The notes beneath the pieces are model-generated. The model saw only the letters and a program-made list of their open reading frames with translations. It ran no database searches and had not been told where the DNA came from. This document shows positions 1 to 12,000 of a stretch of DNA of 64,000 nucleotides, in pieces. The DNA is from Pelodera strongyloides (Eukaryota > Nematoda > Chromadorea > Rhabditida > Rhabditidae), in contig JAANDG010000311.1 in NCBI GenBank assembly GCA_036852015.1, forward strand, positions 104,804-168,803, read 5' to 3'. How positions within the stretch are numbered: position 1 is the first letter of the stretch; each line of letters starts with the position of its first letter. The position numbers were made by a program, and so were the translations under genes.

Positions 1-1193
1 AAAAATCTAATTTTCAGAGGTTTGGGATAATTAGGCCAATGTGTGGTGCATTTTCAAAGTGTGCTTTTTCGTTTATTATTACTACGTAAGCCGTAAGCCT
101 CGCAGGATACGTTTCGGGAGTTTCATATAAGTATGCGTATGTGATCTTATTTCGATAATGGAAAGTCGCCTCACGAAAGAAGCTTCAACAAAAAAAAATC
201 AGCTACATACACAAATAGGCAAGGAATGAAACGCGCGTACGTAAAATTCTTATAAAATTAGGCAAAAAAAATGTATTAGTCAGAAGAAGTTTCACGAAAA
301 CAGTTAAAAACTTTGGAAAGTGAAGAAACTCATGTATAATAAATCTAAAAAAAAATGTCTGGCGTTCAGTATAAAGTGGGTAAAAGTGCAGCTGCTTTGA
401 GTGGACTTTAATTCTTCAATGCGATGCTCAGAGTTTTTTTGTTGCTCAGAGATTGAGCACCATGTGCTTGTGGTTGGCTGAGGAAACATTTGAGAAAGAG
501 GGAGAGAGAGAGAGAGAGTAGGGAGAAAGGCGAAAGGAACACCAGAAAGAGAGAATAAAAGAGAGAAAGAGAGAGGGAGAGAGAGAGAGAGAGAGACGGA
601 GAGAGAATGCTAAAGCTAAAGAGGCAGATAGTGAGAGACAGAAATAAAGTCAGAATATATCAGCTAATTTACATAAGCTACCGGAATAGATGCACATATC
701 TATATGAAGATCTGTCTTATTTTTATTGGAGGAAAAAAAACAGGGAGTCTGAAAGTATCCTTTGCAGTGGGACAACACTCAGCCAACTACCGGCCCACCA
801 TTACGTCTTGCGGTGACAATTATCAAAGTACAATGAACATAAAAGTTTTCTTCCAGGCGCACTAAAATACAGCAGAATTGTTTAGTAACTTTTTATTATT
901 GACGACAAATTGTGGCAATTATAATTGCATGCAGCATGCAGTAAGAAAACTCTAGTTGAGCAAAAATAATCGATAAACGTTAATTTGAAAATTAACAAAA
1001 AAACAATGTTATTATACTATTAAGCAAAATTATCAGTTATAGAAAAACAACAAAAAATCTCAGGGAGTCTAAATTTGGCCTAATAGTGGTGTTGGAAAAA
1101 ATTATCATCCACTACGTACAAGCTTCCTATGAGCTTTCTTGTAGTTTTGTTCTACAGTACTCAAATAAAAATTTGTAACCATGCGTAAAATAT
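1..1193. other. Gene-poor left end
   Basis: AT-rich sequence with no exon I can support. It holds a GA-rich simple repeat at about 493-606. A minus-strand open stretch at 304-474 follows an acceptor-like CCTCAG and is Ser/Thr/Gln-rich, but it has no supporting neighbours, so I do not call it a gene. Confidence 0.4.
493..606. repeat. GA-rich simple repeat
   Basis: Imperfect (GA)n tract of about 110 bp. Similar GA or CT tracts recur across the window, usually in introns or intergenic DNA. Confidence 0.85.
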
Positions 1194-1333
1194 CAAAGAG
1201 GAATGACACGCGGCCTGTGAAACGTATGTTGGTCAAATTCACTTACATGAATGATGCAAACATTTGTGCCTTTCTGTGCATTTCAATCTTCTTGAAAATA
1301 CGCTTCAAAACCACGTGTCATTCCTCTTTAAAG
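1194..1333. repeat. MITE-like inverted repeat (CAAAGAGGAATGACACG ends)
   Basis: The left end (CAAAGAGGAATGACACG) is the reverse complement of the right end (CGTGTCATTCCTCTTTAAAG), giving a roughly 140-bp inverted repeat. Right-end-only relatives (CAAACCACGTGTCATACCTCTTTAAAG at about 7070 and CGAAACCACGTATGACACCACTTTAA at about 10085) lie inside introns of the 6-20 kb gene, so the family is dispersed and partly decayed. No ORF is present, so mobilisation in trans would be needed. Confidence 0.75.
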
Positions 1334-1362
1334 CTAACAACTTAGAAACTGGGAGGCTTAAT

Positions 1363-1436
1363 GGGAAAGTGGTCGAGTGGAAAGGCGGCAAGTATCGTGG
1401 AAACGATCGAGGGTTCGAATCTAGGCCGGGCAGCCA
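1363..1436 (+). pseudogene. tRNA-like remnant
   Basis: The sequence has an A-box-like GTGGTCGAGTGG and a B-box-like GGGTTCGAATC about 40 bp apart, as in Ser/Leu-type tRNAs. The segment between them is too short for a normal anticodon arm plus variable arm, and the ends do not form an acceptor stem. It is probably a tRNA pseudogene or tRNA-derived repeat; chance is possible. Confidence 0.35.
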
Positions 1437-1760
1437 GAAGGTGGTAGTGTGCCCTTTTGTGCTGTTCGAAGGACCAACGACGCATGAAGATCGCCTTGCA
1501 AATATCACATCGGTGTGGTTTCTTTGGAGCTGAAAATGTAATTTTGAAGTATTTATTTAACTCTGTCTTACTTGACATATAGGGTTAGGGTGGCGCACCG
1601 ATGGCGAGCATGCAGCACACATGCTGCCCTTTTCCCGAAACTCCACTCATTAGCATGCGCCACATATGCGCCGCACCATCACTGAATTTTATCAATGTTG
1701 CTTAATTACATCAATTTGATACAATAGGTTAATGGAGGGTGGGGCTGCCATGGCAAACAG

Positions 1761-1924
1761 TTTAAAGAGAAATACCGTCCGGTTTTTGAAACACATCAAG
1801 TACACCAGCAAAGGAACATAAATTAGAATAAAAAAATCGAGCTAATTTCGAGTAAATTAGCATAAATAAGAAAGAATTCAGTTGTCCACGGTGTTTCAAA
1901 AACCGGCCGGTATTTCGCTTTAAA
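1761..1924. repeat. MITE family M1 copy
   Basis: Palindromic element with ends TTTAAAGMGAAATACCGKCCGG...TTTGAAACACATC and a matching inverted right end. The interior holds the shared AAATTAGAATAAAAAA-TCGAGC segment. The outer TTTAAA could include a TA-type target duplication. This is one of about a dozen copies in the window. Confidence 0.85.
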
Positions 1925-1975
1925 TAACATGAGTGCGGATGTTACCGTCGGCTTCATTATGATTATTATTAATAC

Positions 1976-3080
1976 TTAAATGAATAAACCCTCACAATGT
2001 GTCTCCATGTGCCATCGCAGGTTCGCCTTCCTGCTGATCGTTTTCCCACAAATCGGGCACTGCACAGAAGTGTGGGTGAATTTGTAACGCCTTTGCCTCA
2101 GCACCGGCGCTTGTACAGTTAATTGCCTCGTTTCGGGATCTGGCAATTGAGTAATTAAGTTTAAGTAAGATACGACATATTATCTAATCACGCTGATCAA
2201 TAAACACGGGGAGTTGCGAAGGAGAACGAGCAAATCATCGATTTTTTTTTATTATTTAATTATGCAAATAAAGAATACATGAATTGTTAGTAAATTACTA
2301 CTTACCAACTCCCTCGTTTTTCTTTAGCCATGAGGGCTTTGGCAACTCGGTAGTAAATGCATCTTCATTAATTTTGAACTCAGGAAGTGCGATATTCAGT
2401 TCGGGACTTTGCACGAGCCCGGGTAAATACCCAGGTCCATTGGTAACCACGGGTGCGGCCACTGGTTCTATCGGAAAAGCGGTAGACACTAGCTGGCCCG
2501 CCCAAAATTGGGTGGCCAACTCGAGGAGATAGAGCTGCAAAACGGAAGCTATTAATGTATATCATAAAATCATATTATATTAATATTAATTAAAACACAG
2601 CTACAAAAATCTGTGTGTTTTGTGCTCACAACTGCACAAAATGCTAAAATTGTGCAAGCTCCCACCCAGCACGCCGCCTTTTTCGCGCCGCACACCATAC
2701 TCACTCCGCGTGCACGTCGCTTGCGCGGCGTATTCACGCCTATTTTATGCCAACTTTTACAAATACTGGCCGTTTTTTGAAACACATCGAGTACCCAGCT
2801 TTCTTATGCGGCATATGCAAATGAGCAAAGATTAGAATAAAAAATCGAGCTGAATTCAAGCAGATTAGCATAAATTAGCATAAATTCATTTGTCCACCAT
2901 GCGTTTCAAGAACCGGTCGGTATTTCGCTTTAAAGCGAAATACTGGCCGTTTTTTGAAACAATAAAAACCTGTTCCTGAAACTGAAGGATATTGGAAAGT
3001 TGTGAAATGTCTAATCGCGGAAACGGATCCACAGTGCCCATGACGGAAAATAGAGCGTCGCAACAATTTATAGTAAAGTC
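1976..3080 (-). CDS. C2H2 zinc-finger protein, 3' exons
   Basis: Three minus-strand exons join in phase: 2970-3080 (37 codons, phase 0), 2306-2534 (76 codons plus one base) and terminal exon 1976-2139 ending in TAA. Donors are GTTTTT and GTAAGT; acceptors are TTTCAG, TTGCAG and TTGCCAG. The last exon encodes one C2H2 finger, CPICGKTISRKANLRWHMET(H), with both Cys and both His in normal spacing, near the C-terminus. Upstream residues are uncharged and Pro-rich, typical of a transcription-factor linker. A single C-terminal finger suggests nucleic-acid binding, with more domains in unseen upstream exons. Open stretches at 3239-3693 may hold them, but frames did not chain uniquely. The intron at 2535-2969 contains an M1 MITE. 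5' end unresolved. Confidence 0.72.
2764..2961. repeat. MITE M1 copy plus abutting partial copy
   Basis: An M1-type palindrome at about 2764-2936 (TACTGGCCGTTTTTTGAAAC at the left, AACCGGTCGGTATTTCGCTTTAAA at the right) is followed immediately by a second left end, GCGAAATACTGGCCG, at about 2934-2961. This is a nested or aborted tandem insertion inside an intron of the zinc-finger gene, touching its exon boundary at 2970. Confidence 0.8.
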
Positions 3081-3147
3081 CTGAAAGGCAGTTTTACAAT
3101 GATTGATAAGAACGTACGAAATCAGAAGATATGTAGATTACGTGCTG

Positions 3148-3294
3148 GTGAGGCAACACATCGAGCGCACCATGATTCCTATGCGGGTGTACAAATGAAC
3201 ACAAATTAGAATAAAAAATCGAGCTAAATTCGAGCAAATTAACATAAATACTCCACGATGCGTTTCAAGAACCCTCCGGTATTTCCCTTTAAGC
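3148..3294. repeat. MITE M1 copy, diverged left end
   Basis: The interior (AATTAGAATAAAAAATCGAGC) and right end (GCGTTTCAAGAACCCTCCGG) match family M1. The left end has lost the CCGGCCGG motif and is recognisable only from the ACACATCGAG segment. Confidence 0.65.
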
Positions 3295-5379
3295 ACCATG
3301 GAACACAATCACAACAAACATTATAAACGGAAGGATACGTTATTGCTGAATAAGTTAATTTACTAGTATTAGCAAGCAAATGATAGTCCAATCGAGCTAC
3401 CTCGGAGCCAATTTTGCCGCAAGGAAGAAAGTTTGCCGTGAGCAAGAGTTTCTCTCAAGCATATTGCAATTGCTCCTAAGCAATTGCACCCGAGTTTGCC
3501 TTTTCTGCCTTTCAGAAATTAGAAAATGACTAATGATCCTTGATGGTTTTGCGCTTGGCAAAGAAATATTACCGGATATGATATCGCAACCTTTGTTGCG
3601 CAAGAGACGCAGGCGACTGATCGCTAAAAAAACAAGCACTTTAACAAAAACCATCTGAATCTGGTCACCAAATGGGCGATATCCGGTCGCCAAATGCTGT
3701 TTCTTTGGAAATTATGGACCTTTGATGATAAGTTACAGACAGTGTTGGTGTGCTTGATGGTCACTCAAACCTTTTCCTGTGCGGTATGTGACATGGAATA
3801 CACCAAAACATTCATTGAACGCGGTATAACATCCATCTTTGCAACGTATGTTGTGTAACGTAGTCCGTATTTCAATGTTTGGCTCGGGTGAGGCCGAAGT
3901 GGCCGGTTTTTGTTAATTCTAATGCGACCCATTTGCATATAATGGGGTTTGTAAGTATGCTGAAAATTTACAGTGTCTTGGAACTACACCAGAATTTTTT
4001 TATTTTTTTCATATGATACATCCAGGTTTCGTGCAGAAATACGGAAGTATTGACAGAATTACACCGATTTTTTGGGATGTTAGCAAACCACATTTGCATG
4101 GGAATGCAGTTACTCAGCATAAGTCTACCATATCTCTCTATTTTAACTGTTTCTCGTTGTTTTTCTCTCGCCCTTACCTACTTTTTCGTTCTCAAAACCC
4201 TATTGTTATCGACTTTACATGCTCGATTAAGATTGCATAGCTTCTTACTTTCTTATTACTGTCAGCCTCACGGTACCCAGCTGAGTGTTTCGCTCTTGAC
4301 CTGTTATGTACAAATTTTCGAGAAAACAATAAAACACAATGACAAATTCAATATTTATAACAATCAAATAACGTCACAAAACACACACACATCATGGCAA
4401 TGCAAAATAATAATAATTTGACAGTATATGCAAATTAGCACGACAAATGATGATATAGTGAAATTAATAATATGTACGCACAATTTTGACTTTTAAAGCC
4501 TAAACTTATTCTAGGATACCTTAGGATACCTTAATAGGTGGAATAGTGCTTAGTTAAAATGTTTTAAAGGGAACAGACTCCTGGTCTCAGTACTGAGTTA
4601 AGCTTACTTGCTTACTTACGGTAGCGAAATACTAAACCAGGGGCCAACTCGCTGCAAACTAAAAATAATATTAAATGCACATGATAAACCAAAAGAAAAG
4701 GAAAACAAATAATAGCGAATATTTACAAAACACAAACTACAAACAATATTTGGGCACCATTTCACTTAATCGTTTAGCACACGCGTTTGGAGGGTACAAG
4801 GTTCAAAGTACGTAGAAGACAAAGCACAGACTACGAACTACAAAATAATGAGGCTCAAAACAAAACCAATATTCAAAATCATTAAGTGTCAAAAAGAACA
4901 GAATTTGAGCCGGAGAGCAAAATACGATCGGATTACTGTAATGTCCATTCAAGGACTAGGAGAACTACAGTACTACAATGATTGGTGCGAATAGTGTACT
5001 ACCGTAGGAAATTTGCATATAGTATCGACGAGATTTCAAATCCGTATTCAGGCTCGATTAGAGAGTAGGCCGATTATATAAAAGCAGATGACAGCAAATT
5101 AAAATAAGAAGAAAAAATTATATAACCAAACGGAGATCCTCTTTGCTATGAAAACACATTGATTTTTGGAAGGAAGGACACAAGGGCGTGAAAGAAATTG
5201 CAACACAAATTAGACGAATAAATTAAGCAGTTTACGTGGTTCTGAAACAAATCCGTGTTTTGCGCAGTTCCGGCACATAATGGAACATTCGTCGTTTTGA
5301 AACCACGCATCATACCGCCTTAAAATTCAGCAAACAATAAGAGTGCATAAAAACAGGTAGGACGAAAATCATTGCCTTT
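3295..5379. other. Intergenic stretch, no gene called
   Basis: The first 450 bp could contain upstream exons of the zinc-finger gene: several frames are open between 3239 and 3693 and a splice-flanked segment lies at about 3583-3632, but phases do not chain. From 3700 to 5379 I see only AT-rich DNA and a half MITE end at about 5268-5325. Confidence 0.4.
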
Positions 5380-5864
5380 ACTTAAAGGGATGGGCTCACT
5401 ACAAAATCGCCTTGTTTTTATGCTTTAGTTTGATTGTACAAAGGTAAACTTAAACAAAGAGCATAAAAAAAGTTTCTTGAATTACTCCCTAGGGAAGATA
5501 TTAGGTAAAAAGGGTGAGTATTGATCTATCTTCCGATAACGTGAGTAAACAAGATAAACTAGGGAAGCTAAGAGATATGGCTGAAACACACTGTCTTGAG
5601 CAAAATAAACTGTAGTTTTCATAGTTTATTTTACTTAAAACAATGAAAAACAGTGTGTTTCAGCCATATCTCTTAGCTTCCCTAGTTTATCTTGTTTGCT
5701 CATGTTATCGGGAGATCGATCAATACTCACCCTTTTTACCTAATATCTTCCCTAGGGAGTAATTCAAGAAACTTTTTTCATGCTCTTTGTTTAATTTTAC
5801 CTTTGTACAATCAAACTAAAGCATAAAAACAAGGTGATTTTGTAGTGAGCCCATCCCTTTAAGT
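5380..5864. repeat. 485-bp palindromic hairpin element (AAAGGGATGGGCTCACT ends)
   Basis: The left arm, starting ACTTAAAGGGATGGGCTCAC, is almost the exact reverse complement of the right arm ending GTGAGCCCATCCCTTTAAGT. Arms are about 230 bp and join near 5617. It lies about 170 bp beyond the stop codon of the Q-rich gene, in its 3' flank. A related family member is at 50626-50988. Non-coding, MITE-like; a read-through transcript would fold into a long hairpin. Confidence 0.9.
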
Positions 5865-5914
5865 AACATTGCACGATGTTGAGGAAGCCTTAGAACGAGC
5901 ATACATATTTTTTT

Positions 5915-6028
5915 CCATATGCCTTAGACGACGACACGAGGGAGAACCCATGCCTTACCAAGGCCACGGGCCTTAGCTGTGAGCCTAAGCCTTACCAGGC
6001 CTAACCAGGGGCCTTAGAAAAAGCCTAA
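5915..6028. repeat. Degenerate telomere-like GCCTTA/GCCTAA hexamers
   Basis: Repeated GCCTTA, GCCTAA and AGCCTAACC hexamers resemble the nematode telomere unit (TTAGGC on the other strand) in imperfect form. A second cluster lies at about 6665-6722 (AAGCCTAAGCCTAGG). They fall in the 3' UTR and last introns of the Q-rich gene. Degeneracy makes chance or local slippage possible. Confidence 0.4.
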
Positions 6029-6033
6029 CCATC

Positions 6034-9000
6034 TCAGGACGCAAATACAAAGGTATGCGATTGTGGTGTTTGCTGCGAAGTCTGCATCGGTGTCTCGGGG
6101 GACGGAGTCAGGTCCATCGGAGTCTGAGATGCTGCCAGCTGAAGGTTTGGCATGTCCGCAGCAGGGGAGACAGCAGAACCTTGTTGCTCATTGGTGACGT
6201 CATCACAGTCGCCAGTCTCCGAAGAGGCAATTGAAGTGCCCGCAGCGCCGGACTGGAAAAAAGGAAAAATAAAGATTTCAAAAAAATAATTGACCTTACA
6301 AGGCACACAGTTCGTCACAACGCGTAAACCCTCGTCCATTATGAAATTCAGTATGTTCTAAGTTATGCAGGTCATTATAACCCAGAGACCATCGATACGA
6401 GAAAATAACGACGCGTTACCCCACAGCTGCGAGCGAGTTAGATCTAGTACTAGACCTAGGAAAGATAGAGACTACAAAATAGAGCCTGCAGTCTCGGTCA
6501 GTGTGGTTGGAAAACTTGGTACCAACTCCTCACCTGGTGCTCCTGATTGTTACCGGCGCTAAGTCCCAAAATGGCCATCAGGTCGATCTCCTTTCCGTTC
6601 ACAATCTCAGGCATATATCCTAAAATATATTTTATTTATAAGTGAACGTGGGAGTCTGAACTGAACCTAAGCCTCAGTGTACGCTCAAGAATAAGCCTAA
6701 GCCTAGGCCCAATAAGCCTAACTTTGGAAGCCAGAGCCAAAAAAAAAACACAACAAAATATATCTTACCGTGATTCTGCTGCTGGACCTGTGCTTCAAGT
6801 TGTGCTTGTTGCTGCTGTTGTTGCAATTGCTTCAGAAGTGCGTCAAAGTTGGGCATACTTTCTGAAAGCAAACAAAATCAGTGATAATATATTGATGACC
6901 AAGAAGCCATAAAATCCCAATAATAAACCATAACATGGTTCTTGAAATATAGCCCCAATACATTCTACACAACTCCGTTCCAATGCCCACTTGGCACATA
7001 TTTGCATATTATTTAGTAAATAAATAAATAAACGTATGTAATATATGCTGCTGTCCAGGTGACGCTTTCAAACCACGTGTCATACCTCTTTAAAGTAGGT
7101 GAATTTTCAAAATAGCTGAGAAAAGTAACTAACCAGGGCCAGGCTGCATCTGCTGCTGTCCACCCTGGGATTCTTGCTGCCCTTGCTGTTGTTGCTGCTG
7201 AATTTGTTGCAAGAATTGGTTAAAATTCTCGTTCATCATCTGCCCCATTGGACCCGCGATGCCATCCATGTGCTGAAAGGAAATGTTAAAAAAAAACATT
7301 TAAAAAACTAAACACACATAATAAACAAACTACCACAAATATTCAATGATATCTTCTACTTCTACCGAACGGTATTCAAACTAATTAAACTTTTTTTTCG
7401 CTTTCCTAATACTTAGGTTTGCCGAAACTATTAGTTGTATATCTTGCTGTACTCTAACTCTATTAAAGGTTAAATAAATCAAACGTAAACACGTTGGCTT
7501 TAAATATCCAATAAGACATGTTACGGCGGAAAAAAAAATCAATAAATATTAAAAACCAACCGGTAGTTGCTGGAGCGCTGCGCGTCCGAGATTAGCGAGG
7601 GTGCCCGCAGGCAGGCCCAGTTCCATCTCGCGCTGGCGTTCCGCCACCCTGGACACCAGCTTCATGGCCCAGGTGATCTTGAGGCGAACCTGTAATTATG
7701 AAATGTTACAGTATAGGTACGTGATACAGTAGAGCCAACGACACTATCAGCAATACTATAGCTTGTAGACACATTACGGTAGTTCCGCAAGTTTCCTTAA
7801 TGAAACCAGACTATAAATAAATACTCACATATCGACCTACGCCTGACACAATAACACATGTTATCAAATCAGCAACAATACTATAGTTCTAGTCAAACTA
7901 TTTCCACCATCAGCAAATATTGTAGTTTGTAACCAAATGTCGCATTCGGATGTTGATAAATATGCAAATTTCTAATTAGTCTAATTAGCCAATTACCTGT
8001 CCTCCGTGTTCCTCTAGAAGTCCGGGTGCTTTGTTCATAATATACTGTCGGGCAATTTCCAGCGCCTTCGATGCTGTGAGGTGAAGATTGGCATCTTGTT
8101 GCTTCAACTGAATAACAGGAAAATTACAAATCAATCAATAACCCCTTAATAATTAACTTTATTATTTAATATATAATTAATTTTATTAATAATTATTTTA
8201 ACACCCCCCCCCCCCCTAAGCAAGCCCCCTCTCGAAAAGCGCTCTCCGTAAAATTGCACAAAAACACAGAAAATAAAAAGAGTATGCATTCTCTTTTGAA
8301 TTTTCAACAGAGAAAGGAGCGCCGCGGTCCAAGACCCTTTGTTTGTATATTTGCTTTATTGCAAAGGGACTTTCCGCGTCCAAATGACAGTGTCACGAAA
8401 ATTTATTTTTACAAACGAATTTTGGGATGGTCAGGGAGAGAGGGTAAGAGAGAACGAGAGAGAACGAGAGAAAAGCGCGACAGGATAGTGAGACAGAGAC
8501 ACAGGGACAGTAAGGTCCAAAGCAAATACAGTAATCAGGTCCAGAACATTCTTTGTTTTTGGTGTCAACTCACAGTTTCTCGAAAATAGTTTAGTCATAT
8601 TGGCTTGTGCGGTCAGTGGTCACGAATTGCATACAGTAATTACACAACAGAGCAAAAGCAATGAAATATATAAATATTACAAAATAAAAGACTTACAGGC
8701 GTATGCGCGCTATATTTCATAACATTTCATACACATCATATAGCTGTGCTCAATCGCTATCACTAGCCCGGAAGAGAACTAAGTGAAACTAAAAAATACA
8801 GCTGGCTACACGGCTGCACTGTTCCTACTGAATATATGGGAGGTCCAACCTTGCTTTTTTACCATGTTACAGTACCCCGTACTGCAATAAATAACGATTT
8901 TCGCTGTTTTCTATATCTCGTCCAAACTGCCGGCCCCGTAACGGCCGTAACCGTACCTTGACAATAAATTCAACTAGTTCCGCGTCCAGTTCGTCACCAA

Positions 9001-12000
9001 TCAATTTCGGACGTCCGCGACCGCGTCCGCGCAAGAAACCGGGGGATCCGGAATGGGCGGGGTTTGACGGCATCATTTTGAAAACCTAGAGTAGAGGTGA
9101 TTATTGACTGAAATCACAGTAAGTGAATGAGCACACAGTAGCACCACAAATATGGGACACAGAAAGGCACTTATACAGAAAGGTACTTATATACTTCTTC
9201 TAAAGGTACTAATTAAATGAAATGCTTCTGCACACGCCAAGCCCCCGGGAAAACAATGCAAAACCCAATGTCAAAAGAGTAAATGTAGTATACCAAAGGG
9301 AGAATTTCATCAAATAATAATTAGGAAGATTTGAATGATTAGGAAAAGACCAGCGTGAATGAAAACTGCCGCCGAGCAAGCAAACTAAAAACTACACGTT
9401 GCCAGTAAAAATCACCAACCATTTCATTATTATGCGTTGGCGTACTCGACGGCGTGAAATTCTGCGCGTTCTTCTGGAACTGTTCCAACGTGTCGAAATC
9501 AGGGGTGGCAGCGGGTTGCGGCGTTATCGCCGCGACGGGCGACGGCGGCACAATTTGGGAGAAGTTGGGAGTTCCCGGGGAGGGAGGGACCTGCTGGGAA
9601 TTTTGTCCTCCAGGTTGGTTTTGACCATTGGGAACGCCTGAAAAAAAAATGGAAATGAGCCATATTTTCAAGTATAATAATCAATATGATCACATGAATA
9701 ATACACGGGAAATGAGTATCTATGGCAAAACACATTGTTTGGCATTGTCGACTACTTTTTACTACTTTTAGCCAATGTGGGAAGTGGGAAGCAAACTAAG
9801 GAGGAAAACTTGAAATTTGACCAAAAATATCGTGAAATAAAAACGGACCAGTCATTCCAAATTGAGGATTCAAGTTGCCGAGTCCTGCGGCCATGAGAGC
9901 TTGTTGCTGCACCACTGAAATAAAGTATTAAAACTTTAAAGCCAAATACCGGCCGGTTTTTGAAACGCACCTCAAGTACTTGCATTCCTATGCATTTATG
10001 CAACGTAATGTAGGTGTACGTAATGCGTTTCAAAAACCGGCCAGTATTATATAGTGTAAACTTGTTCTTTCCTTTGTTTATTTACGAAACCACGTATGAC
10101 ACCACTTTAACCTTTGTGTGTGTGTGTCACAAAAAATATTCCAAAGCAACTGACACGGTCCGAGACCAAGTATCCATCTAACTTCATAACGTACTTTTCT
10201 GTTGCTGTCGCTGCTCCTTCCTCTGGTAGTATGACGCAACGGGGGGCGGGATTCCAAACTTTCGAGCCGCAGCCGATGCGCCGTGAATTTGTGCATACTC
10301 AGCCACTGCCTTCTTTTCCTCTGCAGTACAGTACTTTGAACGGCGGCCTCCTAAAAATCCAACTCAAACTACAAAGTACACTTCAAAGTACAGTACAAAG
10401 TCACTTCTCACTCAAAAGTCAGTCAAGCTCCAAACTACAATTCATGTATCTCTAGCTCTCTGTTGTCTCCTCACTCTGCGGGCTGTCCTGCAGTCCATTC
10501 ATCTGTTGCGATGTCTGGTCCATCTGCCTTTCCAGTTCTCTCTGCATACCTGCCATCTGTGCAGCAGCTAGAGGATTTTGTTGGAGAATCTGCTGCAGAA
10601 GCGCCGCCGGATCTTCGGACATCGACTGAAATGATTCACTGTGAGGGTGGTACATCGCTTAACGCCGCATCTACCCGCTAGACGAACGCGTGTTCGGATC
10701 CAGCACACGCACAAGCGCTCAAAATCTTGTATATCACCAACACATACCTCCTTCTTAAGTTCACGCATCAGCATATCCTGGTCCATGAAAAGGGGCGGGA
10801 TTTGTGAAGTGGGCGGTGCCTGTGTTGTGGGCGTGGCCTTTTGTTGTGCTTGTTGCTGCAAAATGGCAGCCAAGTGGGCGTGTCGCATTTGAAGAGGCGG
10901 GGCTTGCTGCTCGGCAGCTTTTACTTGTTGATGTTGTTGTTGTTGCATCATGATCGACTAAAAATATCGTTTTATTTTCTAAGAGCAGGACGTAAAGTTC
11001 ATAGCTGCGAATTGTAAGACTACTCATAGGCAATCATCCGTAACGGCAAACAAACAAACAAATAAACAAACAAACAAACTCACATTAATCATATCTTTTC
11101 TGGTACTTTCTTCCTCCATGCGATTTTGCATGGCCTTCTCGCAGCAAACTGCGCAGTTACACGGTCGGACGCCCAGCGCACACATCACCATACTCAACTG
11201 AAAGAATACAGATTGTTCTATTGATATACTGATTATTGAATAACAATTATCATAATTAGAAGTCACACATCAACTGATTCAACTTTGGATTACTCTAAAA
11301 AGTCAAAGATTTCAACTTGAAAACTCCAAAAGGCCTATCTCTAGTGCATCCACAAAATAAAAATGCCAAGGATTACACTAGGTGTGGGAATATATAAACT
11401 CAATAAATCAATAAGCCCCGAACCTGATGCTGTAATATCGTGCAGTTTCTCTTCAGTGTATTAACTTCGTCTTCTAGCTCTTGTTGTGAGAGTGACCTTT
11501 GACCTGCGGGGCCCTCTCCGCCCAGATATTCGTGTTGTGGGGTGGCTGAGCCGGAGGAAGGAGCTTCTTGGGTGGTCCTTTCAGAAACCGAGGCCGGAGA
11601 AAGGGAGGACAGAGCCTCGTCAGAAGCCTTAGCCTCTACATCGTCCATCCCGCACAGTTCCTGCAAATTGGCGAGAGATTAGGGTTACGGTAGATTGCGC
11701 GGAATTCAGATTTTAATGGAAAATGACTACGATAGGGGGAACCAGATGGACTTCAAATAAATTTACAGTGCACTATCCTTCAGACAAGCATTTCATAAAA
11801 GCTGAGCTGAGAGCTCTAGCTCTAGGCCTCGCCAATTAACTTGTAAAGTTACAAAGACAAATAACAAAAGGATACGGTCAATCGATGTTTGGAATAGAAA
11901 AATTATCGATTGAAAAATCCACACATAACAATATTAGTAGGATATTCATAAGGCACAAAGTTCAGCATAGACCCCAACCGTGGAAAAAAATATTTTACTT

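Noticed and set aside
5915..6028. Considered as a true chromosome end or healed telomere
   Set aside because: Repeats are degenerate and short, and coding exons continue on one side with normal sequence on the other.
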